Assembly (NCBI GenBank): GCA_905203995.1
Contig: CAJKXZ010000014.1
Span: 1 to 34,389, forward strand
Origin: an uncultured Methanomassiliicoccus sp.
Lineage (GTDB): Archaea; Thermoplasmatota; Thermoplasmata; Methanomassiliicoccales; Methanomassiliicoccaceae
Length of the DNA stretch: 34,389 bases
Direction of reading: 5' to 3'
The stretch's first letter is position 1; every line of letters starts with the position of its first letter. Of this stretch, positions 24,364-32,886 are shown one piece after another. The translations under genes and the position numbers were made by a program. Below the pieces are notes generated by a model. It saw nothing but the letters and a program-made list of their open reading frames with translations, was not told where the DNA came from and ran no database searches.

Positions 24364-25308
24364 TCACAACTGTACAGCTGAACGGTCAACTGGTGAACGG
24401 CAGAAATCAGCAATTTTACGGTTATGCGCATTAAGACAGATCTCATCCGCGGCATTTTTTAGATACCACATCGGCACGTAATAGAGATTCAGATATTCCA
24501 GCTCAATCTCTTCTTTCTGAGGAACAATCTTGCGGCGTTCCGTCAGCGTGGTCTGGCTGTCTTCATAAATATATTCTTTAATGCAACTGTGTGCTTCAAT
24601 CACTGCTGCCAACGCAATTTCTTCCGCATCTTCTACTTTAATCGCCGGCTGTAATTTTGTATGTTCTTTTTCCAGCGTGTAGATCACATCTAATTCTTCC
24701 CATTTTTCCGGACGCAGGGAGATGGCATTAATCGCCAGGATGTTCTTGGCAGCCGGTGTAGAAGTTTTAAGAGTGTAATTAAATACGTAATACGGAACGA
24801 GCTGCAGAGCTTTGGCCATGCAGTGCGGATACTCCGCCGCTAACTCTTTTTCGGTAACATTTATTCTTAAAATTAAGTCACCGAGGGAAGCATTTTCCAC
24901 GTCGTCCAGAAGCGCAGCGGAAACCAGCGGCGGGAAGTCGGTTGCGGTCAGTTCATCAACAATGCTGCTGTGGCTGCCGCCTACTAAAGCTTCTACCCGG
25001 AGGCGCTTAAGCTCATTTTCCAGACTCTCCTGGTCCCAGATAATGATCTCTGCATCAACTTCATAGGCTGTTTCTTCCGAAAGACCTTCCAGCGCGACCA
25101 AGATCTTCTTGCCGGAAAATTCTTTAAATTCTGCTAAAAAACGCTTGAAGGCTGGTAAATTAAAAATGACCTGCGGACAGACGGCCGCTTTAACTTCGTC
25201 TTTCTGCGCTAATATGTATTCACCCTGCCGGGTGGTATCGTAGCCATTGTCGTGTAAAATTTCTTCCAGCAGCGCAGTAAGACTTGACAAAATAATCCCC
25301 CGGTTCAT
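24364..25308 (-). CDS. uncharacterised protein, possibly with an Mrr-like N-terminal fold
   Basis: This is a 314-residue soluble protein that I do not recognise. The first 100 or so residues (an N-terminal helix, then KAAVCPQVIFNLPAFKRFLAEF, GKKILVALEGLSEETAYEV, EIIIWDQESLENEL) look like a degenerate restriction-endonuclease-type alpha/beta fold, with the ending that Mrr-type domains often show. I see no complete catalytic D..ExK set. The C-terminal half has a segment LVPYYVFNYTL and later YLNLYYVPMWYLKN. It ends immediately next to the convergent riboflavin-pathway gene. Composition is core-like, so it is probably a lineage gene rather than a recent arrival. Confidence 0.7.
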   Translation of the reverse strand: MNRGIILSSLTALLEEILHDNGYDTTRQGEYILAQKDEVKAAVCPQVIFNLPAFKRFLAEFKEFSGKKILVALEGLSEETAYEVDAEIIIWDQESLENELKRLRVEALVGGSHSSIVDELTATDFPPLVSAALLDDVENASLGDLILRINVTEKELAAEYPHCMAKALQLVPYYVFNYTLKTSTPAAKNILAINAISLRPEKWEELDVIYTLEKEHTKLQPAIKVEDAEEIALAAVIEAHSCIKEYIYEDSQTTLTERRKIVPQKEEIELEYLNLYYVPMWYLKNAADEICLNAHNRKIADFCRSPVDRSAVQL

Positions 25309-25331
25309 GGGACATTAAGAATATAAAGATA

Positions 25332-25358
25332 ATCACCTGCTGTCCGCCAGCAAGTGAT
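25332..25358 (-). terminator. hairpin and T-rich tail after tfb
   Basis: On the minus strand a stem of about 11 bp with one G-U pair (CACTTGCTG against CAGCAGGTG, plus two flanking A-T pairs, short loop) begins about 9 bases after the tfb stop and is followed by ATTATCTTTATATTCTT. The downstream gene 25308-24364 would then need its own promoter; TTTATATTC at about 25317-25325 is too close to its ATG to be convincing. Confidence 0.5.
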
Positions 25359-25366
25359 AAGAGTGT

Positions 25367-26299
25367 TTAAAGCTGGATTTCAATACCCAGCTTTTCAGTA
25401 AGTTCTTTGTAACGGTTTCTGATAGTTACTTCCGTAACCCCGGCAATATCTGCCACTTCTCTCTGTGTCCGCCGTTCGTTGCAGAGAATCGAAGAGATGT
25501 AAATAGCGGCGGCAGCTACGCCCGTCGGACCACGGCCGGAGGTCAGCTCCTTCTTCGCAGCATCTTTGAGAATTTCTGCCGCTTTGGACTGCACTTCTCC
25601 GCTTAACTTCAATTCTGAACAGAATCTCTGCACGTAGTCTTGCGGCTTGGTCGGCATCAGCTTCAGCTTCAATTCCCGCGTCATGAACCTGTACGTTCTG
25701 CCGATTTCTTTACGGCCGACACGGGATGAGGTAGCAACTTCATCCAAGGTACGGGGAACATTGCACTGCCGGCAGGCAGCATACAACGAAGCGGCCACGA
25801 CGCCTTCAATACTGCGGCCACGAATGAGGTTCTTGTTGACGGCTTTCCGGTAAACCATGGCGGCTGTTTCCCTTACATTACGGGGCAGACCCATAGCCGA
25901 AGCCATTCTGTCAAGTTCGCTCAGCGCAAAGGCCAAGTTTCTTTCAGTAGCGTTGGAAACCCTGATTCTCCGCTGCCATTTTCTCAAACGATAGAGCTGG
26001 GCACGGTTTCTGGTTGGAATGCTCTTACCGTAGCTGTCTTTGTTTTTCCAGGAGATTTCAGTGGACAAACCCTTGTCGTGGATTGTGTATGTCATCGGCG
26101 CTCCAGTTCTGGCGCGCTTTTCTCCCTGCTCTACGTCGAAAGCTCTCCATTCGGGACCTTGGTCTATGAACTGATCATCGAGAACCATCCCGCAATCTTC
26201 GCAAACTAGTTCTCCACGTTCATAATCGCGAATAAGGTGTCTACTGCCACACCCTTCACACTTCTCAATTTCTTCGGTCCCTTCTCTTACCTTTGGCAT
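25367..26299 (-). CDS. tfb: transcription initiation factor TFB
   Basis: This 310-residue protein is archaeal TFIIB. It has a zinc ribbon (C14, C17, C33, C36), a B-finger/linker region (about 45-95) with DQGPEWRAFD, and two cyclin repeats (about 115-205 and 210-305) with ASLYAACRQ in the first and AAAIYISSIL in the second. TFB binds TBP-TATA and the BRE and recruits RNA polymerase. A helix-turn-helix (REVADIAGVTEVTIRNRY) near the C-terminus is the BRE-reading element. The ATG at 26299 has a strong GAGGAGGT ribosome-binding site and overlaps the 3' end of gar1 by 35 bases in another frame. Confidence 0.95.
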   Translation of the reverse strand: MPKVREGTEEIEKCEGCGSRHLIRDYERGELVCEDCGMVLDDQFIDQGPEWRAFDVEQGEKRARTGAPMTYTIHDKGLSTEISWKNKDSYGKSIPTRNRAQLYRLRKWQRRIRVSNATERNLAFALSELDRMASAMGLPRNVRETAAMVYRKAVNKNLIRGRSIEGVVAASLYAACRQCNVPRTLDEVATSSRVGRKEIGRTYRFMTRELKLKLMPTKPQDYVQRFCSELKLSGEVQSKAAEILKDAAKKELTSGRGPTGVAAAAIYISSILCNERRTQREVADIAGVTEVTIRNRYKELTEKLGIEIQL

Positions 26300-26534
26300 T
26301 GTTTGTGACCTCCTCGATGTAGACCTGCTTCCCTACCAGGGAAAGCATGCCTCCTTTGCCGTTTGGTCTGACCAGTATGTAAGGTGCATACACGGGTCCA
26401 AAGACTCGTCCTACCTGGCCAATGGGTTTATTACGATTATCTACAATACGGTCGCGGAAACGCGGTGCAAAAGATCCTTTGACGATAAGTTTACCATCAT
26501 AATTGATCTTGGAAACAGTACCTAAAAATTTCAT
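26265..26534 (-). CDS. gar1: H/ACA RNP protein Gar1
   Basis: This 89-residue protein shows the Gar1 core: FLGTVSKINYDGKLIVKG, then DRIVDNRNKPIGQVGRVFGPVYAPYILVRP, followed by a short basic tail (KGKRRDRRN). Gar1 assembles with Cbf5, Nop10 and L7Ae on H/ACA guide RNAs for pseudouridylation and helps substrate turnover. An AGGGAG site precedes the ATG. In many archaea gar1 and tfb are adjacent, as here. The basic tail is encoded partly within the overlap with tfb. Confidence 0.92.
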   Translation of the reverse strand: MKFLGTVSKINYDGKLIVKGSFAPRFRDRIVDNRNKPIGQVGRVFGPVYAPYILVRPNGKGGMLSLVGKQVYIEEVTNNAKGKRRDRRN

Positions 26535-26553
26535 ATTGCTCCCTGTAGGTAAT

Positions 26554-26563
26554 CTATATATAA
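26554..26563 (-). promoter_or_regulatory. TATA box for gar1-tfb
   Basis: GTTATATATA-type box on the minus strand, about 25 bases before the gar1 ATG. Transcription from it would start at or next to the ATG. A second box (TATTTATAC near 26583-26594) would give a leader of about 28 bases that retains the AGGGAG site. Confidence 0.55.
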
Positions 26564-26670
26564 CAGTATGTAGTCTACTATTTAGTATAAATACTTTACG
26601 ATATGCTTTTTAATAAGTATGGTAATATTCATCTACCACTTCTTGTGCCTTGGCGGGAGCTATTTAGCCG

Positions 26671-28179
26671 TTATTGTTCTTTGATCTTGATGCGCAGCTC
26701 ACGGTTGAAAGCTCTCTGAAAAGTTTTTCTTGCTGTTTCTACGCCCCACTTTTCCAAGGTAGCGTCTTCTTGGGCCACGGCTTTCAGCACTGCCGCGTTT
26801 TTACCGTCTTTTTGGAGCACCACGGAACTAATGACGCTGTTGCGGCTGCGGTCGAGACTTTCCGCCAATTTGAGCAAAGAGGATAAAACAAGTACTGTCT
26901 GCGGGTTGACAATATTCTGCCGGCGGTGCTGGTGGAGCACGGTTTCGGCGATGATCGTAATCTCCCTTTTGTTAAAACCCAGAAGATCGGCGTTCATAAT
27001 CAGATAATAAGAATGCTCGCGGCGGTTATTGAAGGAAATGAACTCGCCGATGTCATGCAGATAAGCGGCATAACGCAGCAGTTCCCGTTCGTCTTCCCCG
27101 AGTTTATGCAGTTCACAGCTGCGGGCGCTGTCAAACAGTTCCAGCGCCAAACGCACGACTGTCTGCGCATGCTTTTCATCAATGCCGCAGGCCTTGCCTA
27201 ACTTTTCTACACTAACTTCGCGGGCGGAAGAACCGTTCTGTGAACATTCTTTTAATTCTAATAAATAATCAGCAACCATCCCGTCTTTGACGCCTTTGTC
27301 GGTCACGCGCAGTTCGCTGATGCCGAACTCTTCCATGATTGTTTCTAGAATGGCAGTGCCAGCAATGATAATGTCTGCCCGTTCCGGATTGATGCCCGGT
27401 ACTTTTTTACGCTCTTCCAAAGGCATGGCGCGCAGCATGGCCGAGATCTTTTTGACATTGGTGTATTTGAGCGTGCCTTCTTTGCTGCCGTAAGCTTTGC
27501 TGCTGATATCCGCTAAATTAGTGATGGTTCCGGAACCGCCGAACGTCATGTCCCATTTTTTCTTTTTAATGGAGTTAGCCGACGCGCCAATCGCCGTTCG
27601 GGCATACTTGCGCATTTTGTTGTAAGTGGAATCGCGCACCGGGCCTTTGCCGCCGTCCTTTTGAAACTTGGATGTCAGCCGCATGGCGCCGATCTGAAAA
27701 CTCCAGAGCCCGCTGTAATCTTCCTTATCGCCGATGGCAATTTCCGTACTGCCGCCGCCGATGTCGATCATCATCGCGCTCTTATCTTCAAAGTCGACAC
27801 TGGATCTAACACCTAAGTAAGTCAAACGGGCTTCTTCACGGCCGGAAATGACATTGATTTCTAAGCCGGTTTCCGCTCTCACTCTTTCAATTAAATCTTC
27901 CTGATTGCGGGCATCGCGCGTGGCGGAAGTAGCGACGATGATGATTTCTTCCGCGCCGTAAGTCTGCGCCAGCTTGGCAAAATTCTGGCAGACGAGGACT
28001 GCCCGGGCGATCGCTTCTTCATGTAGCAGATGCTCGCCGAATTCCCGTTCGCCGAGGCGGACAATTTCTTTCTCCCGGCGTAATAAGGTAAAGGAACAAG
28101 TCTCTTCGATGGTACCGATGAGCAGCCGCACTGAATTAGTGCCTAAATCGATAAATGCAACCGTGTGACTTTCGCTCAT
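26671..28179 (-). CDS. ppx: exopolyphosphatase / guanosine pentaphosphatase (Ppx/GppA) family
   Basis: This 502-residue protein has the sugar-kinase/Hsp70-type fold of Ppx/GppA: FIDLGTNSVRLLIG at the N-terminus, ATSATRDARN, SGREEARLTYLGV, and the second phosphate loop IDIGGGSTEIA near 143. The C-terminal HD domain (about 320-490) shows YAAYLHDIGEF and LHQHRR. It hydrolyses the terminal phosphate of polyphosphate, or pppGpp in some bacteria. Its ATG overlaps the TGA of the upstream CHAD fusion gene (ATGA), placing it last in an operon with polyphosphate kinase. That context favours the polyphosphate role. Confidence 0.92.
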   Translation of the reverse strand: MSESHTVAFIDLGTNSVRLLIGTIEETCSFTLLRREKEIVRLGEREFGEHLLHEEAIARAVLVCQNFAKLAQTYGAEEIIIVATSATRDARNQEDLIERVRAETGLEINVISGREEARLTYLGVRSSVDFEDKSAMMIDIGGGSTEIAIGDKEDYSGLWSFQIGAMRLTSKFQKDGGKGPVRDSTYNKMRKYARTAIGASANSIKKKKWDMTFGGSGTITNLADISSKAYGSKEGTLKYTNVKKISAMLRAMPLEERKKVPGINPERADIIIAGTAILETIMEEFGISELRVTDKGVKDGMVADYLLELKECSQNGSSAREVSVEKLGKACGIDEKHAQTVVRLALELFDSARSCELHKLGEDERELLRYAAYLHDIGEFISFNNRREHSYYLIMNADLLGFNKREITIIAETVLHQHRRQNIVNPQTVLVLSSLLKLAESLDRSRNSVISSVVLQKDGKNAAVLKAVAQEDATLEKWGVETARKTFQRAFNRELRIKIKEQ

Positions 28180-30305
28180 AAGACCTCGACCTGGTAGCCA
28201 AAGACTTTCTCAAATAAATCATCTTTCTTGAGCTTGATTTCCGCATGTTCCTTGCTTAAGAATATTTCTAATTTGCCATTTATTAGCGGACAGCTGTCAA
28301 TTTGTTCATTTTCCGTCTGATTAGCCAGCTCATCGGCAATGCGCAGAATAGCGGCTAATTTAAGCACGGCTGCCAGCTCTTCCTTGTTGAAGTTCTGCAG
28401 TTCTGGATCGTCTTTCTGCGGTAATTTGCCACGATGGTAGCGGGCAATTACTGCTACCATGGTCTGTTCTGGTGTGGATAGCGCTAACGGCAAAGTGAGA
28501 ATAATTTTGTATGAATTACGTTCGTGTTTGCTTTTTCCTAATAACCAGCCGGCATCGTGTAATAACGCTGCCTTCTGCAGAAGCAGCAGTGACTTTTCAG
28601 AAAGCTGATGTAATTCACTAAGTTGGCAGAATAAATTAGTTGCTAAAGCAGTGACGGCTAACGCATGCGGCATTCTTACCTGCAGTTTTTCGGCCATTGC
28701 CAGCACATCGTCTAAACTGTTGGTCAGAGTAACCGACCCGGCTTCGGCGCTGGCCGTCGTCGCCTTGAGTAAACAACGCGCACAAACTGCCGATTGATCG
28801 CGATCTAACTTGATGATTTCCGCTTCGTTAGTCTGCAGATCCAGCAAGGCATAGGAAGGCCGTGCATCGATATCTTTCAGATTACCGAGGCTGCCGGGAT
28901 TGAGGAATAAAGTATCATTTACCTGGCGGATGAATGGCAGATGAGAATGACCGATGAGCACGATGTCCGCCTGCGCAAGTTCCGCTAGATAGGCTAAACG
29001 TTCCGCGGCTGTTTTTGGTCCCAGACGTTCTTTGCCGCGGGCCGGGCTGTCGTGTACCATCAGGATCTTTTTCCCGGCTACCTGCAACCGCTGCTGTGCT
29101 GGAAACTGCAGAAGCTGCTGCAGCGTTGGCAGTGACACGTTCTGCAGGGCTTCCTTGACATTGTTCTTATCAGCGAAACATTCCTGTGCCCAGCATATTT
29201 CTGCGGTTTTAAGATCATAATTACCGTGAACCGCCAATACTTCATTGCGCAGCAACAGCTGCAGACAGCCATCGGTATTACCGTAGCCGGCGATGTCGCC
29301 TAAGCAGAGAATGCCGTTGGCTCCGCGGCAGATGGCGTCGTTGAGCGCCCGCTCCAGCACGGCTAAGCTGCCGTGAATGTCGGAGACAACCATTAACTTC
29401 GGGGTCTGCAACTTTTCCTGCCAGATTGCGTTAAGCGACTGCTGCTCAGCAAATTTAATCATCAAACGGCGGCCGTAATCGGCAGCAGTCAGCTCCTGCC
29501 ATAAGCGGCAGGTTTTGAGATAGAGTTTATTTCTTGTTTCTTCACAGTAATTTAGTAATTCTCCTTCTAGCTGCTGCAGGGTAGAGACGTTAAAACCGTG
29601 AAAGACAGCCGTGCGCATTAATTGCGGAATTCTTTCTAAAAATACATCAAAATCATGCATTTTGCCGAGACTGTCCTGCAGACCTTTCAACGCGGAAATC
29701 TCTTTTTGCAGTTCGTCACTGAACAGCGGCGCAAAAACTTCCAGACTGTAACGGAATTTTTTGACGGCGATGCGCAGCTGGTGGTGAGCGGTTTTGTTCG
29801 CCGCATCGGTCAGACTGTGACTGTTCTTCTCCACAGCGCTGTAACGCATGAAGATATTGGCTAAACCTAAAGCGTAGCAGTCGGCTGTTTTGGCCGGCAG
29901 TTCTTCGAGCGCTTTGACCATTTTCTCTAAGATGTGGCTCTTGGCAATCCGTGCCAGTTTCTTTTCGGCAGCTTGATACGCGGCTGTCCGGGCTTTCTTT
30001 TCCGCTGCCAGTAATGTTTCATCAACACCGCGCTCACTGAGGAAATTAAGGAAAACGTCGTAATCGCGGGCATTGCCCAGCGAGGTTGTCAGCGACTTTA
30101 AAGTCCGCAGCCATTGTGCTGCTTCGCGGCTGTCAAAACAGGCATGGAAGATAGGCAGACCGATCCGCAGCCGCCGTGAAGCGACGCGGATGTCATGAAT
30201 GTCGTCTTCCGTAAAACTCTTCAAGGCACTCAGCTGGCAGAGGCTTGTTGCCGGGGCCAGCAGAGTCGTCAGCGCCAGTTCTTGGAGGTTATCAGTTTTC
30301 TCCAT
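28176..30305 (-). CDS. CHAD - metallophosphoesterase - HD three-domain fusion
   Basis: This 709-residue protein has three domains. A CHAD domain (about 1-290) shows DIHDIRVASRRLRI and, near 205, HHQLRIAVKKFRYSL, the basic helices that bind polyphosphate. A calcineurin-like phosphoesterase (about 305-465) shows SDIHGS, CLGDIAGYGN, HGNYD, MVHDSP and IGHSHLPF; the usual GNHD is GNYD here. A C-terminal HD-type domain (about 545-700) with LLHDAGW and IARYHRGK resembles the C-terminal half of Ppx. The ATG at 30305 has GAGGAG upstream and overlaps the ppk1 end by 14 bases; its stop overlaps the ppx start. A role in binding, sensing or trimming polyphosphate or a linked nucleotide is inferred from the domains and the operon. 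I do not know this architecture from characterised proteins. Confidence 0.85.
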   Translation of the reverse strand: MEKTDNLQELALTTLLAPATSLCQLSALKSFTEDDIHDIRVASRRLRIGLPIFHACFDSREAAQWLRTLKSLTTSLGNARDYDVFLNFLSERGVDETLLAAEKKARTAAYQAAEKKLARIAKSHILEKMVKALEELPAKTADCYALGLANIFMRYSAVEKNSHSLTDAANKTAHHQLRIAVKKFRYSLEVFAPLFSDELQKEISALKGLQDSLGKMHDFDVFLERIPQLMRTAVFHGFNVSTLQQLEGELLNYCEETRNKLYLKTCRLWQELTAADYGRRLMIKFAEQQSLNAIWQEKLQTPKLMVVSDIHGSLAVLERALNDAICRGANGILCLGDIAGYGNTDGCLQLLLRNEVLAVHGNYDLKTAEICWAQECFADKNNVKEALQNVSLPTLQQLLQFPAQQRLQVAGKKILMVHDSPARGKERLGPKTAAERLAYLAELAQADIVLIGHSHLPFIRQVNDTLFLNPGSLGNLKDIDARPSYALLDLQTNEAEIIKLDRDQSAVCARCLLKATTASAEAGSVTLTNSLDDVLAMAEKLQVRMPHALAVTALATNLFCQLSELHQLSEKSLLLLQKAALLHDAGWLLGKSKHERNSYKIILTLPLALSTPEQTMVAVIARYHRGKLPQKDDPELQNFNKEELAAVLKLAAILRIADELANQTENEQIDSCPLINGKLEIFLSKEHAEIKLKKDDLFEKVFGYQVEVL

Positions 30306-32418
30306 GCCAGACTCCTCGATGCTCAGCCAGCCAGACTTGGGAATCGATCCGCTCTTCGCCGGCCTGCGGCTGCCGTTTAACCCATTCACCGTTGGGCTGC
30401 AGCTCTCTGGCTTTGACATTATCGGCCAGGTGGATCTTGAGAATCTCAATGGCGGCTTTCCGGCATTGTTCATCCTCCACCGGGAATAATTCTTCAACCC
30501 GGCGGTCTAAGTTGCGGGGCATCATATCGGAAGAACCGAGCAGCACCTCTTCTTCACCGCCGTTGCGGAAGTAATAGATTCTCGCGTGCTCCAAGAAGCG
30601 GGAAACGATCGAAATCACGCGGATATTCTCGCTGACACCGGGGATACCGGGACGCAGACAGCACATGCCGCGGACGTTGAGATCGATCTTAACGCCGGCC
30701 ATGGAAGCGCGGTACAAAGCGCGGATGATACCGCGGTCAACCAAGGCGTTAAGTTTGAAGCCGAGGTAACCGTCGCCGTGCTCCCGCTGCCGTTTGATTT
30801 CCCGTTCGATCCGTTCCATCATGCCTGAACGCAAATAGTCAGGAGAAACCAGCAGTTTCTTGTAACCGTCGTTGACGCAGTAGCCGGTAAGGCTGTTAAA
30901 CAGCTTGGAGACGTCGGAAGCAATGTCGGGATTACAGGTAATGTAACCAATATCGCCGTAAATTTTCGCTGTTTGCGTGTTGTAATTACCTGATGATAAG
31001 TGACAGATCCGCTTGATGCCGTTGCGGGTTTTGTAGACAATCATGCACAACTTGGCGTGAATCTTCAAGCCGACTGGACCGTAAACGACATGCACGCCGG
31101 CCTGCTCCAGCCTGCGGGCCCAGGAGATGTTGTTGGTTTCATCGAATTTAGCTTTTAATTCGAGAACGACGGCAACAGCCTTCCCGCTTCTCCGCGCTTC
31201 GACTAAGGCGTCAATCAGTGGGGAGTGGGCATCGACCCGGTAAAAGGTAATTTTAATCGCCATGACATTGGGATCTTCCGCCGCTTTGCGGATGAGATCA
31301 ACTACCGGCTGGAAGCTGTCATAGGGATGGTAGAGCATGATATCTTTGTACGTGGCTTTGGAAACAATGCTCGCTAAGTCGGTTAAGGCCCGCGGCGTGT
31401 AAGGCTGGAAAGGTGTATCCATCAGTTCCGCACGTCTGATGCCGTGAATCTGCCAGAAATCGTTGAGGGCCAGCGGCGCCTGTGATTTGTAAATCAGATA
31501 CTTCGGCAACTTCAGATTCCAGGCTAAGAGCTCGATGATGTTGTCCGGCGTATTCTCCGAAACTTCCAGTCTGACCGGTTCTCCGACAAAACGCGACTCT
31601 AGACCTTCTTCGACGGCCGTGAGGATGTCAGTCGTTTCATCGACTTCAATCTCAAACTCGGCGTCTCTCATCACCCGGAACTGGTAGACTTTTTCAATAA
31701 CCATGCCGGGGAAGAGCAAATCGAGATTGGACATGATCAAATCTTCCACCATCACTAGGTGGAATTCGGCAGCTTTCTCTGCTGACTTCTCTTCAATGCG
31801 GATAAACCGCTCGACGAGATTCTTGCCCGGCACCTTAACACGGGTGAATTTGCTGTTCCCCGACTTATCGCTGACGACAATCGCCAGATTGATGAAGCCG
31901 CCGGAAACAAAGGGAAAAGGATGATTGGAATCGAATGACAGTGGTGTCAAAATTGGATAAACGTTATTTTCAAAGAATTCCCGCAGCTGTGCCTGCCGTT
32001 CTGCACTGAGATCGGCAATCTTGTGAATGTAGATGCCGTTCTGCGCCAGCTGGACTTTCAAATCATTCCAGACTTCAAAGTAACCGGTATTTAAACGGCA
32101 GACTTCTTCACGGATGGCTTCCAGCTGTTCGTAGGGTGTAGTCGCCCCGGAAGAAATGTTAAGCGCCCCGTTCTCCGCTTGATGTCTTAGTGTGGAAATG
32201 CGCGACATGAAGAATTCATCCATGTTGTTGCCGCAAATCGCCAGAAACTTCACCCTTTCCAGTAACGGCTGGGTGGGATCTTCGGCTTCTTCCAGAATTC
32301 TCTTGTTAAATTTTAACCAGCTGAGTTCGCGGTTGAAATATAGCTGCGGATCATCAAGAGAGATATTATCAGCGTTCATTGCACAACACTCGGTCTCGGG
32401 GAGTTCACTATCGGTCAT
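30292..32418 (-). CDS. ppk1: polyphosphate kinase 1
   Basis: This 708-residue protein matches PPK1: YFNRELSWLKFNKRILEEA in the N domain, FPFVSGGFINLAI, RDAEFEIEVDE, and LYHPYDSFQPVVDLI. The catalytic core has ITFYRVDAHSPLIDALVEA and KIHAKLCMI, whose histidine is the one phosphorylated, then SSGNYNT. The second phospholipase-D-like half has YYFRNGGEEEVLLGSSDMMPRNLDRRVEELFPV. It makes polyphosphate reversibly from ATP. The ATG at 32418 fits a TATA box about 55 bases upstream; an ATG at 32379 is an alternative. It is the first gene of an operon with the CHAD fusion and ppx, so synthesis and breakdown are expressed together. Confidence 0.95.
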   Translation of the reverse strand: MTDSELPETECCAMNADNISLDDPQLYFNRELSWLKFNKRILEEAEDPTQPLLERVKFLAICGNNMDEFFMSRISTLRHQAENGALNISSGATTPYEQLEAIREEVCRLNTGYFEVWNDLKVQLAQNGIYIHKIADLSAERQAQLREFFENNVYPILTPLSFDSNHPFPFVSGGFINLAIVVSDKSGNSKFTRVKVPGKNLVERFIRIEEKSAEKAAEFHLVMVEDLIMSNLDLLFPGMVIEKVYQFRVMRDAEFEIEVDETTDILTAVEEGLESRFVGEPVRLEVSENTPDNIIELLAWNLKLPKYLIYKSQAPLALNDFWQIHGIRRAELMDTPFQPYTPRALTDLASIVSKATYKDIMLYHPYDSFQPVVDLIRKAAEDPNVMAIKITFYRVDAHSPLIDALVEARRSGKAVAVVLELKAKFDETNNISWARRLEQAGVHVVYGPVGLKIHAKLCMIVYKTRNGIKRICHLSSGNYNTQTAKIYGDIGYITCNPDIASDVSKLFNSLTGYCVNDGYKKLLVSPDYLRSGMMERIEREIKRQREHGDGYLGFKLNALVDRGIIRALYRASMAGVKIDLNVRGMCCLRPGIPGVSENIRVISIVSRFLEHARIYYFRNGGEEEVLLGSSDMMPRNLDRRVEELFPVEDEQCRKAAIEILKIHLADNVKARELQPNGEWVKRQPQAGEERIDSQVWLAEHRGVWHGEN

Positions 32419-32470
32419 ATTCTACACATATCCATAATCAGCATGGAATTGAATGATTTACTGGCCACTC

Positions 32471-32478
32471 TATATAAT
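32471..32478 (-). promoter_or_regulatory. TATA box for the polyphosphate operon
   Basis: ATTATATA on the minus strand, about 55 bases before the ppk1 ATG, predicting a leader of about 30 bases. No obvious phosphate-type operator is seen next to it. Confidence 0.55.
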
Positions 32479-32565
32479 CATTTGCCGTGGGCATTCCTGC
32501 TTTTATTTTTACCAGTAAGATCACAACGGCATACAGGCATATAGTGTTATCGAAGCTAAGCAAGC

Positions 32566-32573
32566 TTTATATG
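32566..32573 (+). promoter_or_regulatory. TATA box for tRNA-Leu
   Basis: TTTATATG about 30 bases before the mature 5' end of the tRNA, the expected spacing for an archaeal tRNA promoter. Confidence 0.65.
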
Positions 32574-32599
32574 GGGGTTCTCTATTGAGAAGGAGTAAA

Positions 32600-32686
32600 G
32601 CAAGGGTAGCCAAGCTTGGCCAACGGCGTAAGATTCAGGGTCTTATCCTTAGTGGTTCAGGGGTTCAAATCCCTTCCCTTGCACCA
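32600..32686 (+). tRNA. tRNA-Leu (CAG)
   Basis: A class II tRNA with a long variable arm: acceptor GCAAGGG with CCCTTGC, anticodon loop TTCAGGG giving anticodon CAG, T arm with GGTTCAAATCC, discriminator A at 32683 followed by an encoded CCA. In contrast, the tRNA-Gly in this window lacks an encoded CCA. Confidence 0.92.
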
Positions 32687-32886
32687 ATCCCACTTCCTTT
32701 TAAAATTCTGTCAGCTTGTTTTTAAATGATTTTTTTTACTTCTGTTAAGCGCTTTTTAACGAGTGATTCGTACGGCTTCGTCTCCTTTTGATCTTGTCAA
32801 GGCTGTTAAACCATCCTTCTTTGCTTTGGTACTGATTTACTTCGTAATGGAAATTTTTTAGGCGGTGAAAGCATTGTGGTAGGGAG

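Noticed and set aside
30306..30497. 64-codon N-terminal extension of the CHAD fusion inside ppk1
   Set aside because: It overlaps the conserved C-terminus of PPK1, has no similarity to CHAD, and the ATG at 30305 has a good ribosome-binding site.
32443..32544. 33-codon frame encoding a hydrophobic peptide between ppk1 and tRNA-Leu
   Set aside because: It overlaps the ppk1 TATA box, has no ribosome-binding site and ends in TAG; chance is more likely.
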